DNA of 64,000 nucleotides. Origin: Phreatobacter aquaticus. Its GTDB lineage: Bacteria; Pseudomonadota; Alphaproteobacteria; Rhizobiales; Phreatobacteraceae. The DNA lies in contig NZ_CP039865.1 of the NCBI RefSeq assembly GCF_005160265.1, positions 2,938,828 through 3,002,827 of the forward strand, given 5' to 3'. The position numbers and the translations under genes are program-made. Positions 26,097-35,340 of the stretch are shown here, piece after piece. Numbering within the stretch: position 1 is the stretch's first letter; every line of letters begins with the position of its first letter. Under the pieces are notes generated by a model. That model was not told the DNA's origin and searched no databases. It was given only the letters and a program-made list of their open reading frames with translations.

Positions 26097-26681
26097 TCAA
26101 TAGCCGCCGCGTTGATTGTAGCTGCGCTGGATGTCCTGGTTGATCAGGTCATAGACCGCGGTCTCCGGCGTCCGCTGCGAGGCCATCAACGACAGCGTCA
26201 TGGCGAGGTCGGCGCCAAGGGCGACAGTGAGCGCCAACAGCCACATGCGGGTGGATGTCAGCACCTTGACGGACTGCGCGAGGCGTCCTGGCTCGGCAGT
26301 CGCCGGAGCGACCGGAGCGCTCTCGACAAGGACAGCTTCCTCGAAGGTCGGCCGGTAGCAGCCAGGAACCAGCCGGATGCGCAACACATTCGCAGCGCCC
26401 GGGCCATCGTAATAGAGATCGAGCGCGTTGCGCAGGCGCATCGCCGCCACACGCACTGTCGAATCGCGATCCGGATTGAAGTTCGGGTTGCGGCCGAGGG
26501 CCTCGACCGCGATCGTATAGGCCTTGATCGACCGGCCATCGCCAGCGAGCGTCCGCTCGACCACATAGGTCAAAATCCTGGCGAGCAGGCTGCCTTCGGG
26601 GACGAAGGGCGAAAGAAGGATGCTGCGCAGCTCGGCCCGGATAGCAACGGGATCGAGCTGCGACATGGATGAACGGGTCAT
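26097..26681 (-). CDS. Winged-helix-like domain protein with one membrane segment
   Basis: 194 residues. The N-terminal 105 residues (RSILLSPFVPEGSLLARILTYV, then IKAYTIAVEALGR, FNPDRDSTVRVAAMRLRNALDLYY) match the module that normally sits in front of adenylate-cyclase or TPR domains in rhizobia; here it stands alone. A hydrophobic segment follows (about 145-168), leaving a short tail outside. By analogy with CadC/ToxR it may be a membrane-tethered DNA-binding regulator, but no target is visible. ATG at 26681 chosen; upstream codons are rich in Ser/Arg and unlike the family. An AT-richer 267-bp intergenic region precedes it. Confidence 0.65.
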   Translation of the reverse strand: MTRSSMSQLDPVAIRAELRSILLSPFVPEGSLLARILTYVVERTLAGDGRSIKAYTIAVEALGRNPNFNPDRDSTVRVAAMRLRNALDLYYDGPGAANVLRIRLVPGCYRPTFEEAVLVESAPVAPATAEPGRLAQSVKVLTSTRMWLLALTVALGADLAMTLSLMASQRTPETAVYDLINQDIQRSYNQRGGY

Positions 26682-26948
26682 CGAGGTCGCCTCAAAAACA
26701 TAAAACCGGAGCGCCGCTGCTCCGGTGTTTGGCCTATGGGAATGCGGGTGCTGGCCTGAACTGCGGGAAACGTTCGACGCAACGGCGTTCAGGCCTCTGC
26801 GTTGGAGGGCATACGCCTTCGGAATGTGGCGAAAAAAAGAACGCGAAGAGGTCAGCGTGCAAATCTGATCCGCATAGAGAACTATGCTTGCGCAATATTG
26901 CGTCCTTACGGATCTTCCCTTGCGCAACTTCCGGAAAGATTGCGTGTA

Positions 26949-27971
26949 TTACCCCCCGGTCGTGCTCATGTGACGGGTGACAGAGGGCCGGTTGGTGCGG
27001 CGGTCGATAACGAAATCGTGCCCTTTGGGCTTGCGCGAAATTGCCTGGTCGATCGCGGAATAGAGCAGGTCGTCGGCTTCGGAAGCCCTGAGCGGGGCTC
27101 TCAGGTCGGCGGCATCATCCTGGCCGAGGCACATGTAGAGCGTTCCGGTGCACGTGATTCGCACCCGATTGCAGCTTTCGCAGAAATTGTGAGTCATCGG
27201 CGTGATGAAGCCGACGCGGCCACCGGTCTCGCTCACGGTGACGTAACGGGCGGGCCCGCCGGTCCGGTAGCTGCTTTCCTGAAGCGTCCAGCGGTCCATC
27301 AAGCGCGCGCGCACCACGGACAGCGGCAAATATTGATCGAGGCGCAGCGGCTCAATATCGCCGAGCGGCATGACCTCGATGAACGAGATGTCCATGCCCT
27401 TGCCATGGGCCCAGATGATCAGGTCCTCGATCTCGGCTTCATTGACGCCTTTCAGCGCAACCGCATTGATCTTCACGTGGATGCCGGCGGCGAGCGCTGC
27501 ATCGATGCCGTCGAGGACATCCTGGAGATTGCCCCAGCGCGTGATCGTCCTGAATTTATCGGCGTCCAGCGTGTCCAGCGACACATTGATGCGCCGCACC
27601 CCGCAGGCGGCGAGGTCGGCCGCGTGGCGCTTCAGCTGGGAACCATTGGTGGTGAGCGTCAATTCGTCCAGCGCGCCGCTGTCGAGATGCCGCGATAGCG
27701 AGCGGAACAGCGTCATCACCTCCTTGCGCACCAGAGGTTCGCCGCCGGTCAGCCTGAGCTTGCGGGTGCCCTTGGCGATGAAGGCCGAACACAGCCGGTC
27801 GAGCTCCTCCAGCGACAGGAGATCCTTCTTCGGCAGGAAGGTCATGTTCTCCGCCATGCAATAGACGCAGCGGAAGTCGCAGCGGTCGGTCACCGACACA
27901 CGCAGGTAGTCGATTGTCCGACCGAACGGATCGATCATCGGGGCCGGCTTGACGGTGACGCGGTTGAGCAT
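26949..27971 (-). CDS. moaA: GTP 3',8-cyclase, molybdenum cofactor biosynthesis
   Basis: Radical-SAM enzyme that converts GTP to the 3',8-cyclo intermediate, the first step of molybdopterin synthesis. 340 residues. The N-terminal cluster motif is CDFRCVYCM (C31, C35, C38); the second cluster is C264, C267 and C281 in FCESCNRVR and MCLG. The protein ends in the conserved double glycine (STTGG) needed for catalysis. The GGEPL motif for SAM binding is present. It is divergent from a DUF971 gene, a common arrangement in alphaproteobacteria. Confidence 0.96.
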   Translation of the reverse strand: MLNRVTVKPAPMIDPFGRTIDYLRVSVTDRCDFRCVYCMAENMTFLPKKDLLSLEELDRLCSAFIAKGTRKLRLTGGEPLVRKEVMTLFRSLSRHLDSGALDELTLTTNGSQLKRHAADLAACGVRRINVSLDTLDADKFRTITRWGNLQDVLDGIDAALAAGIHVKINAVALKGVNEAEIEDLIIWAHGKGMDISFIEVMPLGDIEPLRLDQYLPLSVVRARLMDRWTLQESSYRTGGPARYVTVSETGGRVGFITPMTHNFCESCNRVRITCTGTLYMCLGQDDAADLRAPLRASEADDLLYSAIDQAISRKPKGHDFVIDRRTNRPSVTRHMSTTGG

Positions 27972-28124
27972 GGACGCCTGCTATCCCATGGGCCGCCGGA
28001 AAACGCGCCGGCCTCGCCTCTATATTTAGGCTACCAAATCGACTTCGTCAGCCCTCCCGCCGTTGAAGATCGTCCGGGAACCGTCTACCTGTCGATCCAC
28101 GCGAAATTCCGCCGGAATCAGGGG

Positions 28125-28535
28125 ATGGCCATGGCCGAAGTCAGCGCGGTCGAAAGCGCGACCGGCAGGCACCATGCCTGGCCGACAGAGCTGCGGCTTG
28201 CGGCCGACAGGAGCCGCCTGACCGTGAGTTTCGACGATGGGCACATTTTCGCCCTTGATGCCGAATATCTCCGGGTGGAAAGCCCCTCGGCCGAGGTGCA
28301 GGGACATTCGCCATCGGAACGCAAGTTCATTGGCGGCAAGCGGGACGTTCAAGTGATCGGCATCGACCGCGTCGGGCATTATGCTGTCCGGCTCAGCTTT
28401 GACGATCTGCATTCATCGGGCATCTATTCCTGGGATTATCTGTATGAGCTCGGACGCGATCACGCCGTCATCTGGAACCGCTATCTTGAAGGGCTCGCCG
28501 CTGCCGGCGGCAGCCGAGACCGACAGCGGCGCTGA
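28125..28535 (+). CDS. DUF971 domain protein (gamma-butyrobetaine hydroxylase N-terminal-like)
   Basis: 136 residues. The pattern of TELRLAADRSRLTVSFDDG, LDAEYLRVESPSAEVQGH and DLHSSGIYSWDYLYELG is DUF971, a small domain that in eukaryotes forms the zinc-containing N-terminus of gamma-butyrobetaine hydroxylase; bacterial stand-alone forms have been tied to Fe-S or molybdenum cofactor genes by neighbourhood. Position beside moaA agrees with that. The cysteines of the zinc-binding version are not seen. Two Met codons (28125 and 28131) are possible starts. It overlaps or abuts the next gene. Confidence 0.88.
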   Translation: MAMAEVSAVESATGRHHAWPTELRLAADRSRLTVSFDDGHIFALDAEYLRVESPSAEVQGHSPSERKFIGGKRDVQVIGIDRVGHYAVRLSFDDLHSSGIYSWDYLYELGRDHAVIWNRYLEGLAAAGGSRDRQRR

Positions 28536-29583
28536 GGGCGATATCCTGAAGGCTCTCGCGGATCTGGCCGCCCAGCCGCACGCGCCCATCGACCGCTCGA
28601 TCGATCCGCCATTGACCATGCCTGTTATCGCAGCCTCGGCGCCTGTTTCGCCGCCCGATGTGCCAGCATTCCTGGCTGGCCCGACCGTCGCCGCTCCGCC
28701 TGCCGAGCCGTCGGCCCCCACGCTTGGCCAAGTGTCGAGCGAAGCCGAGCCGGCCACTGAACCCTCGATTCCGCCGCTCGCCGCTGCCGGATCGGTAGAA
28801 ACCCCGCTGCCGCCGAGCCCTGCCGTCGCCTATGACGAGCCGGCCCCGCCAGTCGTCACCGCACCATCCGTCCCACCCGTTTCCATCCCTGCGAAGAACA
28901 CCGAGATCACCACGATGGTCCCCTGGATCACCACCAAGCAATTTACCGTCGACCTGTTTCCCTCCTGGACCAAGACGGAGGGCGACAAGGAGTGGAGCCT
29001 TGGCGCGGTGACGGTCAATGTCCCCGAGATCACCGCCAAGCTCGACCAGCTGATCGCCGACCTCAACGAGGATCAGTGGGAAATCAAGATGGTCGTGCCG
29101 CTCGACAAGAGCCTGACCTATCACGAGCACCAGAAGGTGGTGCGCCAGGGCAACCGCCGCGAGCCCGAGGCCGTTCTCGGCGCCTTTGGTCTCGGTTGGG
29201 CCGGCGGCACCACGTCGTCGCTGCTGGTTGTCTGCCAGCGCACGGAATGGCTCGAGCCGTCCGAATACAAGGCCCGGATCGATGCGCGGCGTTACAAGCT
29301 GGACGCCGAGGAGCGCCGCCGCGAGCGCGCGCTGATCCAGGAGCAGAACATGGGCGTCAACGCCAAGATCACGGCGGCCCAGAAGCTCCTGTCGGACCTC
29401 AAGACCAATGGCGTCGAGATCCGGAAGTCGGGCTTCCTGCGTGGCGAGAAATTCGTGGTCGGTGGTGTCGAATTCAGCAACCGCACAGAGGCCGAATCGG
29501 CGCTGGCCGCCAGGCTCGGTGAGGTCGAGGCCGATCTCGCCGCCCTGCCGAAGCAGCTGAAGCCGATGCCGCCCGAGCTCTGA
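28444..29583 (+). CDS. Hypothetical protein with Pro/Ala-rich N-terminus and coiled coil
   Basis: Up to 379 residues, no recognised family. Residues about 35-150 are Pro/Ala/Ser-rich and probably disordered. From about 155 there is a compact domain beginning WITTKQFTVDLFPSW, with KTEGDKEWSLGAVTV, IADLNEDQWEIKMVVPL and a GWAGGTTSSLLVVCQ strand; then an acidic/basic helix, IDARRYKLDAEERRRERA, likely a coiled coil. The start is uncertain: ATG at 28444 lies inside the DUF971 frame, ATG at 28618 lies after its stop, and neither has a strong ribosome site. No signal peptide or membrane segment is seen. Confidence 0.6.
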   Translation: MSSDAITPSSGTAILKGSPLPAAAETDSGAEGDILKALADLAAQPHAPIDRSIDPPLTMPVIAASAPVSPPDVPAFLAGPTVAAPPAEPSAPTLGQVSSEAEPATEPSIPPLAAAGSVETPLPPSPAVAYDEPAPPVVTAPSVPPVSIPAKNTEITTMVPWITTKQFTVDLFPSWTKTEGDKEWSLGAVTVNVPEITAKLDQLIADLNEDQWEIKMVVPLDKSLTYHEHQKVVRQGNRREPEAVLGAFGLGWAGGTTSSLLVVCQRTEWLEPSEYKARIDARRYKLDAEERRRERALIQEQNMGVNAKITAAQKLLSDLKTNGVEIRKSGFLRGEKFVVGGVEFSNRTEAESALAARLGEVEADLAALPKQLKPMPPEL

Positions 29584-29713
29584 CCGATCAACGGTCGGAA
29601 ACTGGCTGGTGGCCGGGTGTGTTCCCGCGCCGCGACCATTGAAGTCGGCGTAACGCGTGCTAGGCTCCCGGAATGAAGACAGCGACAAGCTGCATCCATT
29701 CCTCGGAGGAAAC

Positions 29714-30706
29714 ATGAAGACCGTTCTGTCCCGCCGCTCGGCCCTGGCGCTTGCCGGCGGCGCGCTGGCTACCCCCTTCGTCGGCAGCGAAGGCTTTGCC
29801 CAGGCCTACCCCGCCCGCCCCGTGACCGTGATCGTTCCGTTCGGTGCCGGCGGCTCAACCGACGTCATCGGCCGCATCGTGAGTGAGCGGCTGTCCGTCA
29901 AGCTCGGCCAGAGCTTCGTCATCGAAAACCGCGCCGGTGCCGGCGGCAATGTCGGCGTTGCCGCCTTGGCCCGTTCCACCAACGACGGCTACACGATCGG
30001 CATGACGACGATCGCCAATCACGGCATCAACCCGAACCTCTACGGCGAGCGCCTGCCGTTCAAGCCGCTGGACGATTTCGAGTTCCTGTCGCTGTCGTCG
30101 TCGCAGCCGAACTTCATGTGCATCCATCCGTCGATCCCGGCGCAGAACCTGCAGGAGTTCATCGCCTATCTGAAGGCCAATCCCGGCAAGGAGAATTTCG
30201 GCTCGTCGGGCATCGGCACGTCGATCCACCTGTCGGCGGAGCTGTTCATGCAGTTGACGGGAACCCGCCTGACTCATGTTCCGATGCGTTCTTCGGCTGC
30301 CCTCGTTCAGGCGCTGATCGGTGGCGAAGTGAAGCTCTCCTTCGACAATTTCACTTCGCCCTATCCGCACTACAAGGCCGGGACAATTCGTGGCCTGGCG
30401 GTTACCTCGCTGAAGCCGGCGAAGATCGCCCCCGAAGTGCCGGCACTGGCGAATACACTGCCGGGGTTCGACATCACATCCTGGAACGGCTTCGCCGCGC
30501 CAAAGGGCACGCCGAAGGAGATCTGCGACCGCCTGACCACGGCGATGCGCGAATTGCTGGCCGAGCCGGCGGTCGTGGCCCGTTTCGAGGAAATGGGCGC
30601 TGAATCGACTCCTTCGTCACCGGACGAGATGCGGCAGAAGTCGGTGTCGGAAATGGCCAAGTTCAAGGACATCATCCAGAAGGCCGATATCAAGCTGCAG
30701 AACTGA
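29714..30706 (+). CDS. TTT-family (Bug) periplasmic solute receptor, orphan
   Basis: 330 residues. A Tat-like signal (MKTVLSRRSALALAGG) is followed by the Bug/TctC fold: YPARPVTVIVPFGAGGSTD, IENRAGAGGNVG, NFGSSGIGTSIHLSAELF, HVPMRSSAALVQALIGGEV and FAAPKGTPKEI. These receptors bind small carboxylates or aromatic acids for a tripartite tricarboxylate permease. No tctA/tctB pair is encoded nearby, as is often the case for expanded Bug sets. Ribosome site GGAGGAAAC precedes the ATG. A strong hairpin at 30754-30800 lies downstream. Confidence 0.88.
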   Translation: MKTVLSRRSALALAGGALATPFVGSEGFAQAYPARPVTVIVPFGAGGSTDVIGRIVSERLSVKLGQSFVIENRAGAGGNVGVAALARSTNDGYTIGMTTIANHGINPNLYGERLPFKPLDDFEFLSLSSSQPNFMCIHPSIPAQNLQEFIAYLKANPGKENFGSSGIGTSIHLSAELFMQLTGTRLTHVPMRSSAALVQALIGGEVKLSFDNFTSPYPHYKAGTIRGLAVTSLKPAKIAPEVPALANTLPGFDITSWNGFAAPKGTPKEICDRLTTAMRELLAEPAVVARFEEMGAESTPSSPDEMRQKSVSEMAKFKDIIQKADIKLQN

Positions 30707-30753
30707 GACCGGCCGGCGGTCAGCTGATCTGCAGCGCCGGCTTCTTGCATTCA

Positions 30754-30802
30754 GGGCCCGCAAGCGTGATGGGATACATGTCCATCACGCTTGCGGGCCT
30801 TT
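30754..30802 (+). terminator. Long hairpin: terminator of TTT gene or leader of lysE-type gene
   Basis: A perfect stem of at least 18 bp (30755-30772 with 30782-30799) with a 9-base loop, followed by TTT. The loop contains an in-frame ATG of the next gene (30778), with GGGA just before it partly in the stem. It can act as the terminator of the receptor gene and also hide or expose that start codon. Confidence 0.7.
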
Positions 30803-30804
30803 CC

Positions 30805-31437
30805 ATGACCGTTGGTCTCTTCTTCGCCACCCTTGCCGCGGCCATGATCTATGTGCTGACACCTGGTCCGGGCTTCCTCGCTCTCTTTGCACTGACGGCG
30901 CGTGAGGGCCGGCGAACCGCCACCCTGTTCGTCACCGGCCATCTCGTCGGTGATGTGCTCTGGGGCACGCTGGCGCTGGCCGGCCTCATCGGCGTAAGCC
31001 AATTGGGGCCGCTGCTGTTCGAGGCGCTTGGCATCTTCTGCGGGCTCTACCTCGTCTGGCTCGGGGGAAGGGCGATCCTCGCCCGCGAGGCCTCAGGGGC
31101 TTCCGTCATCGGCGGCGGCAGGCCGCTGGTCGCAGGTGCCCTGTTCGGCGTCACCAACCCCAAGGCCTATCCCGTCGCGGTCGCCATGTTCACCGTGCTG
31201 GTCGGCCATTATGCCGGCCTGCTGTCCTGGACCATGGCGCCCTGGATCATGGGCACGGCGATTATCGGCTATGTCCTCGCCGATATCATCCTGATCGCCA
31301 TTGCCGGCTTGCCCGCGGTCCGGCGCTTCTTCCTCACCCATGGCCTCATCGTCACCCGCATCGTCGGCGTCACATTCGTGCTGTTTGGTGCGAAGTCGAT
31401 CAGCGATGCGGTCCAGAGCTATCGCGCCCGGGCCTGA
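30805..31437 (+). CDS. LysE/RhtB-family amino-acid exporter
   Basis: 210-residue inner-membrane protein with about six hydrophobic segments. Typical LysE/RhtB motifs are TPGPGFLALFALTAREGRR in the first loop, GHLVGDVLWG, and FGVTNPKAYPVAVAMF. Such proteins export amino acids or related metabolites. The start is unclear: ATG at 30805 (MTVGLFFATL) fits the family but has no ribosome site, as it is three bases after the hairpin's T tract; ATG at 30778 lies in the hairpin loop with GGGA upstream and adds nine residues. Confidence 0.85.
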   Translation: MTVGLFFATLAAAMIYVLTPGPGFLALFALTAREGRRTATLFVTGHLVGDVLWGTLALAGLIGVSQLGPLLFEALGIFCGLYLVWLGGRAILAREASGASVIGGGRPLVAGALFGVTNPKAYPVAVAMFTVLVGHYAGLLSWTMAPWIMGTAIIGYVLADIILIAIAGLPAVRRFFLTHGLIVTRIVGVTFVLFGAKSISDAVQSYRARA

Positions 31438-31457
31438 CCTCTGCTAACGCCACGGGC

Positions 31458-32975
31458 ATGACGCCCTTCGATCGCCTGTCGCCTGATCCCGCCCGCGCGG
31501 CGCTCATCCTCATCGCCGGCTTCACGGCGCTGCGCATCGCCTTCGCCGCGCTGCTCGGCTTCGGTGTCGACGAGAGCTACACGCTGGGACAGGCGCGCTT
31601 TCTGGCGCTGTCCTATTTTGACCATCCGCCGCTGCACATCTGGCTCGCCCATGCGTCGATGTGGCTCTTCGGCACGACCTGGGCCGTCCGCCTGCCGTTC
31701 ATCCTGCTCTTTGCCGGCACGTCCTGGATGATGTTCCGCCTTACGTCCCGGCTGTTCGGCCCGCAGGCCGGCCTCTGGGCGACATTCTCTCTCAATGTCT
31801 CCGTCTTCTTCCTCGCCGCTCCCGGCACATGGATCGTGCCCGATGGCACGCTGCTGTTCTCCCTTGCCGCCGGCATGCTGGCGCTCGCTCGCCTGTTCTT
31901 CCCAACCGCAGGGGAGACGCCGTCGCCCTGGACCGCCTGGAGCGTCGCCGGCCTGTGCTTCGGCTTGGCCGGCCTCTCGAAGTACTCGGCCGTCTTCGTC
32001 ATCGCGGGGCTGGCGATCTTCCTCCTCGCGACACCGCATCGCCGGTGGCTCATCCATCCCGCGCCCTATCTCGGCGCGCTTCTCGCCGCCCTCGTCGTGT
32101 CACCGGTCATCTTCTGGAACATCGGCAATGGCTGGGCTTCCCTGAAGTTCCAGGCGGCGCGCGGCGGCGGCGTCGGTTTCACGCCCTCGTCGTTCCTGCA
32201 GATGGTGGCGGGCCAGTTCGTTTGGCTCGCGCCCTGGGTCGCGGTCCCGCTCACCTATGCCGGCGTCGCGGCCATGGGCCGATGGTCCGAGCCGCGCCGG
32301 CTGTTCTGCCTGGCGCTCGCCTTGCCCTCGATCCTCTACTTCACGCTCCAATCGCTCTGGTCGGGTTGGGCCCTGCCGCACTGGCCCATGCCGGGCTGGT
32401 TCTTCGTCTTTCCGCTGCTTGGCCTGTGGCTCGCCGAGAACCCGGACGCCAAGCCCTCGCCGGCCGCTTGGGCGCGCTGGAGCGGCGCGCTGGCCGTGGC
32501 GCTGGCACTGGGGCTCGGCATCATCGGTGCGACCGGCCTTGCCACCCGCCTCGGTCTGCCCGTCCGCGCTGATCCGACCATCGATGCGCTGAACTGGACG
32601 GAGCTTCGCCCGCGCCTTCAGGCTCTGGGAGTTGGCCGCCCGGGAGGTCCGATCGTCGCCGCCCTGACATGGAACGAAGGCGGCAAGGTCGATCTCGTCG
32701 TCGGCGATATCGCGCCGGTCATCGTGCTGGGGCCGGATCCTCGGGGCTTTGCCTTCCGGCAGGACCAGCGCGCCTATTCCGGCCGAGACGCCATCGTCGT
32801 GGCGCTCGCCTCGACATTCCAGCGCCTTGGCGGTGGGCTCGACGGGCAGTTCGAGGTGCTGGGCGAGGCCGAGAATGCAACGGTCGACCGCATGGGCCGA
32901 CCGGAACTAAGCCTTGTCCTTGTGCGGGCGAGGGGGCTGAAGTCGCTGACCCCAACCTCGCTCGCCCTGCGCTAG
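31458..32975 (+). CDS. GT39-type membrane glycosyltransferase (ArnT-like)
   Basis: 505 residues with about ten to twelve hydrophobic segments. The first periplasmic loop holds FGVDESYTLGQARFLALSYFDHPPLHIWL, where DE and the HPPL motif are the hallmarks of GT39/PMT_2 enzymes that transfer sugar from a polyprenyl-phosphate carrier. LSKYSA in the cytoplasmic loop also fits. The C-terminal 110 residues are a soluble periplasmic domain. Acceptor is unknown; lipid A or another envelope lipid is possible. It begins 20 bp after the exporter gene, so co-transcription is likely. Confidence 0.85.
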   Translation: MTPFDRLSPDPARAALILIAGFTALRIAFAALLGFGVDESYTLGQARFLALSYFDHPPLHIWLAHASMWLFGTTWAVRLPFILLFAGTSWMMFRLTSRLFGPQAGLWATFSLNVSVFFLAAPGTWIVPDGTLLFSLAAGMLALARLFFPTAGETPSPWTAWSVAGLCFGLAGLSKYSAVFVIAGLAIFLLATPHRRWLIHPAPYLGALLAALVVSPVIFWNIGNGWASLKFQAARGGGVGFTPSSFLQMVAGQFVWLAPWVAVPLTYAGVAAMGRWSEPRRLFCLALALPSILYFTLQSLWSGWALPHWPMPGWFFVFPLLGLWLAENPDAKPSPAAWARWSGALAVALALGLGIIGATGLATRLGLPVRADPTIDALNWTELRPRLQALGVGRPGGPIVAALTWNEGGKVDLVVGDIAPVIVLGPDPRGFAFRQDQRAYSGRDAIVVALASTFQRLGGGLDGQFEVLGEAENATVDRMGRPELSLVLVRARGLKSLTPTSLALR

Positions 32976-32979
32976 CGGC

Positions 32980-34455
32980 TTACTTGTCGATGCCGCCGAG
33001 CATCATCAGCTTCAGCTCGAGGAATTCCTCGACGCCGTGATGCGAGCCCTCGCGGCCAAGCCCCGATTCCTTGACGCCGCCGAAAGGCGCGACATCCACG
33101 CCGACCATGCCGGTATTGATGCCGACCATGCCGAATTCCAGCGCCTCGGCAACGCGGAAGATGCGGCCGATATCGCGGCCATAGAAGTAGCTGGCAAGGC
33201 CGAAGGGCTGGTCATTGGCGAGATGGATCACCTCGTCCTCGGTCTTGAACTTGTAGACCGGCGCGACCGGGCCGAACGTCTCTTCCTGGGTGACGATCAT
33301 GTCCTTGGTCACGCCGGACAGCACGGTCGGCTCGTAGAAGGTCTGGCCGAGGGCCGAGCGCTTGCCGCCGGTCTCCACCTTGGCGCCCTTGGCGAGCGCA
33401 TCCTCGACATGGCGCACCACCTTGTCGACGGCGGCCGCCTTGATCAGCGGGCCCTGGGTGACGCCGACATCGAAGCCATTGCCCACCTTCAGCTCGCGCA
33501 CCTTGGCGGTGAACTTGGCGACGAATTCGTCATGGACGGTCTCGTGGACATAGAGCCGGTTCGCGCAGACGCAGGTCTGGCCCATGTTGCGATACTTCGA
33601 CGCCATGGCGCCCTCGACCGCGGCATCGATATCGGCGTCATCGAACACGATGAAGGGCGCATTGCCGCCAAGCTCGAGGCCGACGCGCTTCACGGTGGAA
33701 GCGGCCTGCGCCATCAGAAGCTTGCCGACCGGGGTCGAGCCGGTGAAGCCGATGAAACGCACGGTCGGGTGCTCGCACCAGGTCTTGCCGATCGGGGCGG
33801 CATCGCCCGTGATGATGTTGAGGACGCCCGCCGGCAATCCGGCGCGATGGGCGAGTTCGGCAAGCGCCAGGGCGGTCAGCGGCGTCTCCGGTGCCGGCTT
33901 CACCACAGTGGTACAGCCGACAGCGATGGCCGGCGAGCACTTGCGGGTGATCATGGCGGCCGGGAAGTTCCACGGCGTGATGGCGGCGCAGACGCCGATC
34001 GGCTGCTTCTGCACGATGATGCGATGGTCCGGCCGGTGCGTCGGGATGACCTCGCCGTTCACCCGGCGGGCTTCCTCGGAGAAGAACTCGACGAAGGAGG
34101 CTGCATAGGCGATCTCACCCTTGGCTTCCGCCAGCGGCTTGCCCTGCTCGGCGGTCATGATGGTCGCGAGATCGTCGGTATTGGCGATCATCAGGTCGAA
34201 CCACTTGCGCAGGATGTTCGAGCGCTCCTTGGCCGTCTTCTTCGACCAGAGCTTGAACGCGCGGTCGGCATGCTCGACAGCTTCTGCCGCTTCCTTGGCG
34301 CCGAAACGCGGCACCAGGGCGATGGTCTGTCCTGTTGCCGGGTTGATGATCGGGTCCACGCCCTTGCCGATCCACTCGCCGTTCACATAGCACTGCGACT
34401 TGAGCAGCGAGGGATCCTTCAGGGCGAGCGGAGCGGACGTCAGCGGAGCGTTCAT
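32980..34455 (-). CDS. gabD: NAD(P)-dependent succinate-semialdehyde dehydrogenase
   Basis: Oxidises succinate semialdehyde to succinate in GABA degradation. 491 residues of the aldehyde dehydrogenase superfamily. Active-site residues visible: N163 in PWNFP, E261 in LELGGNAPF and the nucleophile C295 in GQTCVCANR, with the second cysteine C297 typical of GabD. The SR-type coenzyme region KPAPETPLTA suggests NADP use is possible. The ATG at 34455 follows GGAGG. The gene is convergent with the glycosyltransferase and about 160 bp from a divergent phosphatase gene. Confidence 0.9.
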   Translation of the reverse strand: MNAPLTSAPLALKDPSLLKSQCYVNGEWIGKGVDPIINPATGQTIALVPRFGAKEAAEAVEHADRAFKLWSKKTAKERSNILRKWFDLMIANTDDLATIMTAEQGKPLAEAKGEIAYAASFVEFFSEEARRVNGEVIPTHRPDHRIIVQKQPIGVCAAITPWNFPAAMITRKCSPAIAVGCTTVVKPAPETPLTALALAELAHRAGLPAGVLNIITGDAAPIGKTWCEHPTVRFIGFTGSTPVGKLLMAQAASTVKRVGLELGGNAPFIVFDDADIDAAVEGAMASKYRNMGQTCVCANRLYVHETVHDEFVAKFTAKVRELKVGNGFDVGVTQGPLIKAAAVDKVVRHVEDALAKGAKVETGGKRSALGQTFYEPTVLSGVTKDMIVTQEETFGPVAPVYKFKTEDEVIHLANDQPFGLASYFYGRDIGRIFRVAEALEFGMVGINTGMVGVDVAPFGGVKESGLGREGSHHGVEEFLELKLMMLGGIDK

Positions 34456-34615
34456 GGATGGCCTCCATCGGGACAATCTGAGGGGCGTCTTCTAGCACTC
34501 CGCTTCCAGCCGAGCACTCCGTTTCACGCACGTCTGGCGCAACATCAGGTGACAATCAGCCGCCGCTTCGGCATGACGTGCTGACCTCTCCCGAAGAACC
34601 GGCAGCCCATCACCC

Positions 34616-35299
34616 ATGACCGCACCCACCATCGTCTTCGATCTCGACGGCACGCTCGTCGACACCCACCCCGACCTGATCGGCACGCTGTCCTGGCTGC
34701 TCGAAGCGGAAGGGCTGGATCCCGTCGACCTCGAACAGGCCAAGAGCCTGATCGGGCACGGCATGAAGCCGATGATCGAGAAGGCCTTGAAGCTGCAGGG
34801 GCGGGGACTGGTGCAGGACGAGATCGAGGAGGTCTATGGCCGCTATGTCGTGGCCTACCGCCAGCGGATCGCCCGCGACAGCCGGCCCTTCCCGGGCATC
34901 GTCGAAGCCCTCGACATCTTCGCCGCCGAAGGCATGACGCTCGCGGTCTGCACCAACAAGCTGCATGCGCTGGCAGTACAGTTGCTGGAAGAGCTTGGCC
35001 TCGCCAGCCGCTTTGCCGCCATCACCGGCCAGGACACGTTTGCCGTGCGCAAGCCCCACCCAGACCACCTCCTCCTGACCATCAAGCAGGCCGGCGGCGA
35101 CCCCGAGCGCGCCATCATGGTCGGCGATTCCGAGCCGGATATCCGGGCTGCGCAGGCAGCGAAGGTACCCGTGATTGCCTTTTCAGGAGGCTATACGGCA
35201 ATACCGCTCATCGACATGGCGCCGACCCTCATCCTCGACCATTACGACGGCCTGCCTCAGGCCGTCCGCAACCTGCTGGCACAGGGCGGGACACGCTGA
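34616..35299 (+). CDS. gph: Phosphoglycolate phosphatase-like HAD hydrolase
   Basis: 227 residues. HAD motif I is VFDLDGTLVDT (D9 nucleophile, D11), motif II lies in VCTNK, motif III lysine is in RKPHPDH, and motif IV is MVGDSEPDI. The helical cap between residues 16 and 85 is of type C1, as in Gph, which removes phosphate from 2-phosphoglycolate made during DNA repair or photorespiration. Other HAD-IA phosphatases cannot be excluded. The upstream intergenic region is short and shared with the divergent gabD gene. Confidence 0.87.
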   Translation: MTAPTIVFDLDGTLVDTHPDLIGTLSWLLEAEGLDPVDLEQAKSLIGHGMKPMIEKALKLQGRGLVQDEIEEVYGRYVVAYRQRIARDSRPFPGIVEALDIFAAEGMTLAVCTNKLHALAVQLLEELGLASRFAAITGQDTFAVRKPHPDHLLLTIKQAGGDPERAIMVGDSEPDIRAAQAAKVPVIAFSGGYTAIPLIDMAPTLILDHYDGLPQAVRNLLAQGGTR

Positions 35300-35340
35300 C
35301 GGGTGCAATGGCTCGTGGTCTGCACCACATGGTCGTGCCG

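Noticed and set aside
28468-29715. 415-codon minus-strand frame opposite the unknown coiled-coil gene
   Set aside because: Arg/Gly/Asp-rich translation without fold; the plus-strand protein has a more natural composition and coiled coil. The choice here is less certain than elsewhere.
33037-34584. 515-codon open frame antisense to gabD
   Set aside because: Its reading frame is a shadow of the dehydrogenase, whose active-site residues are all present.
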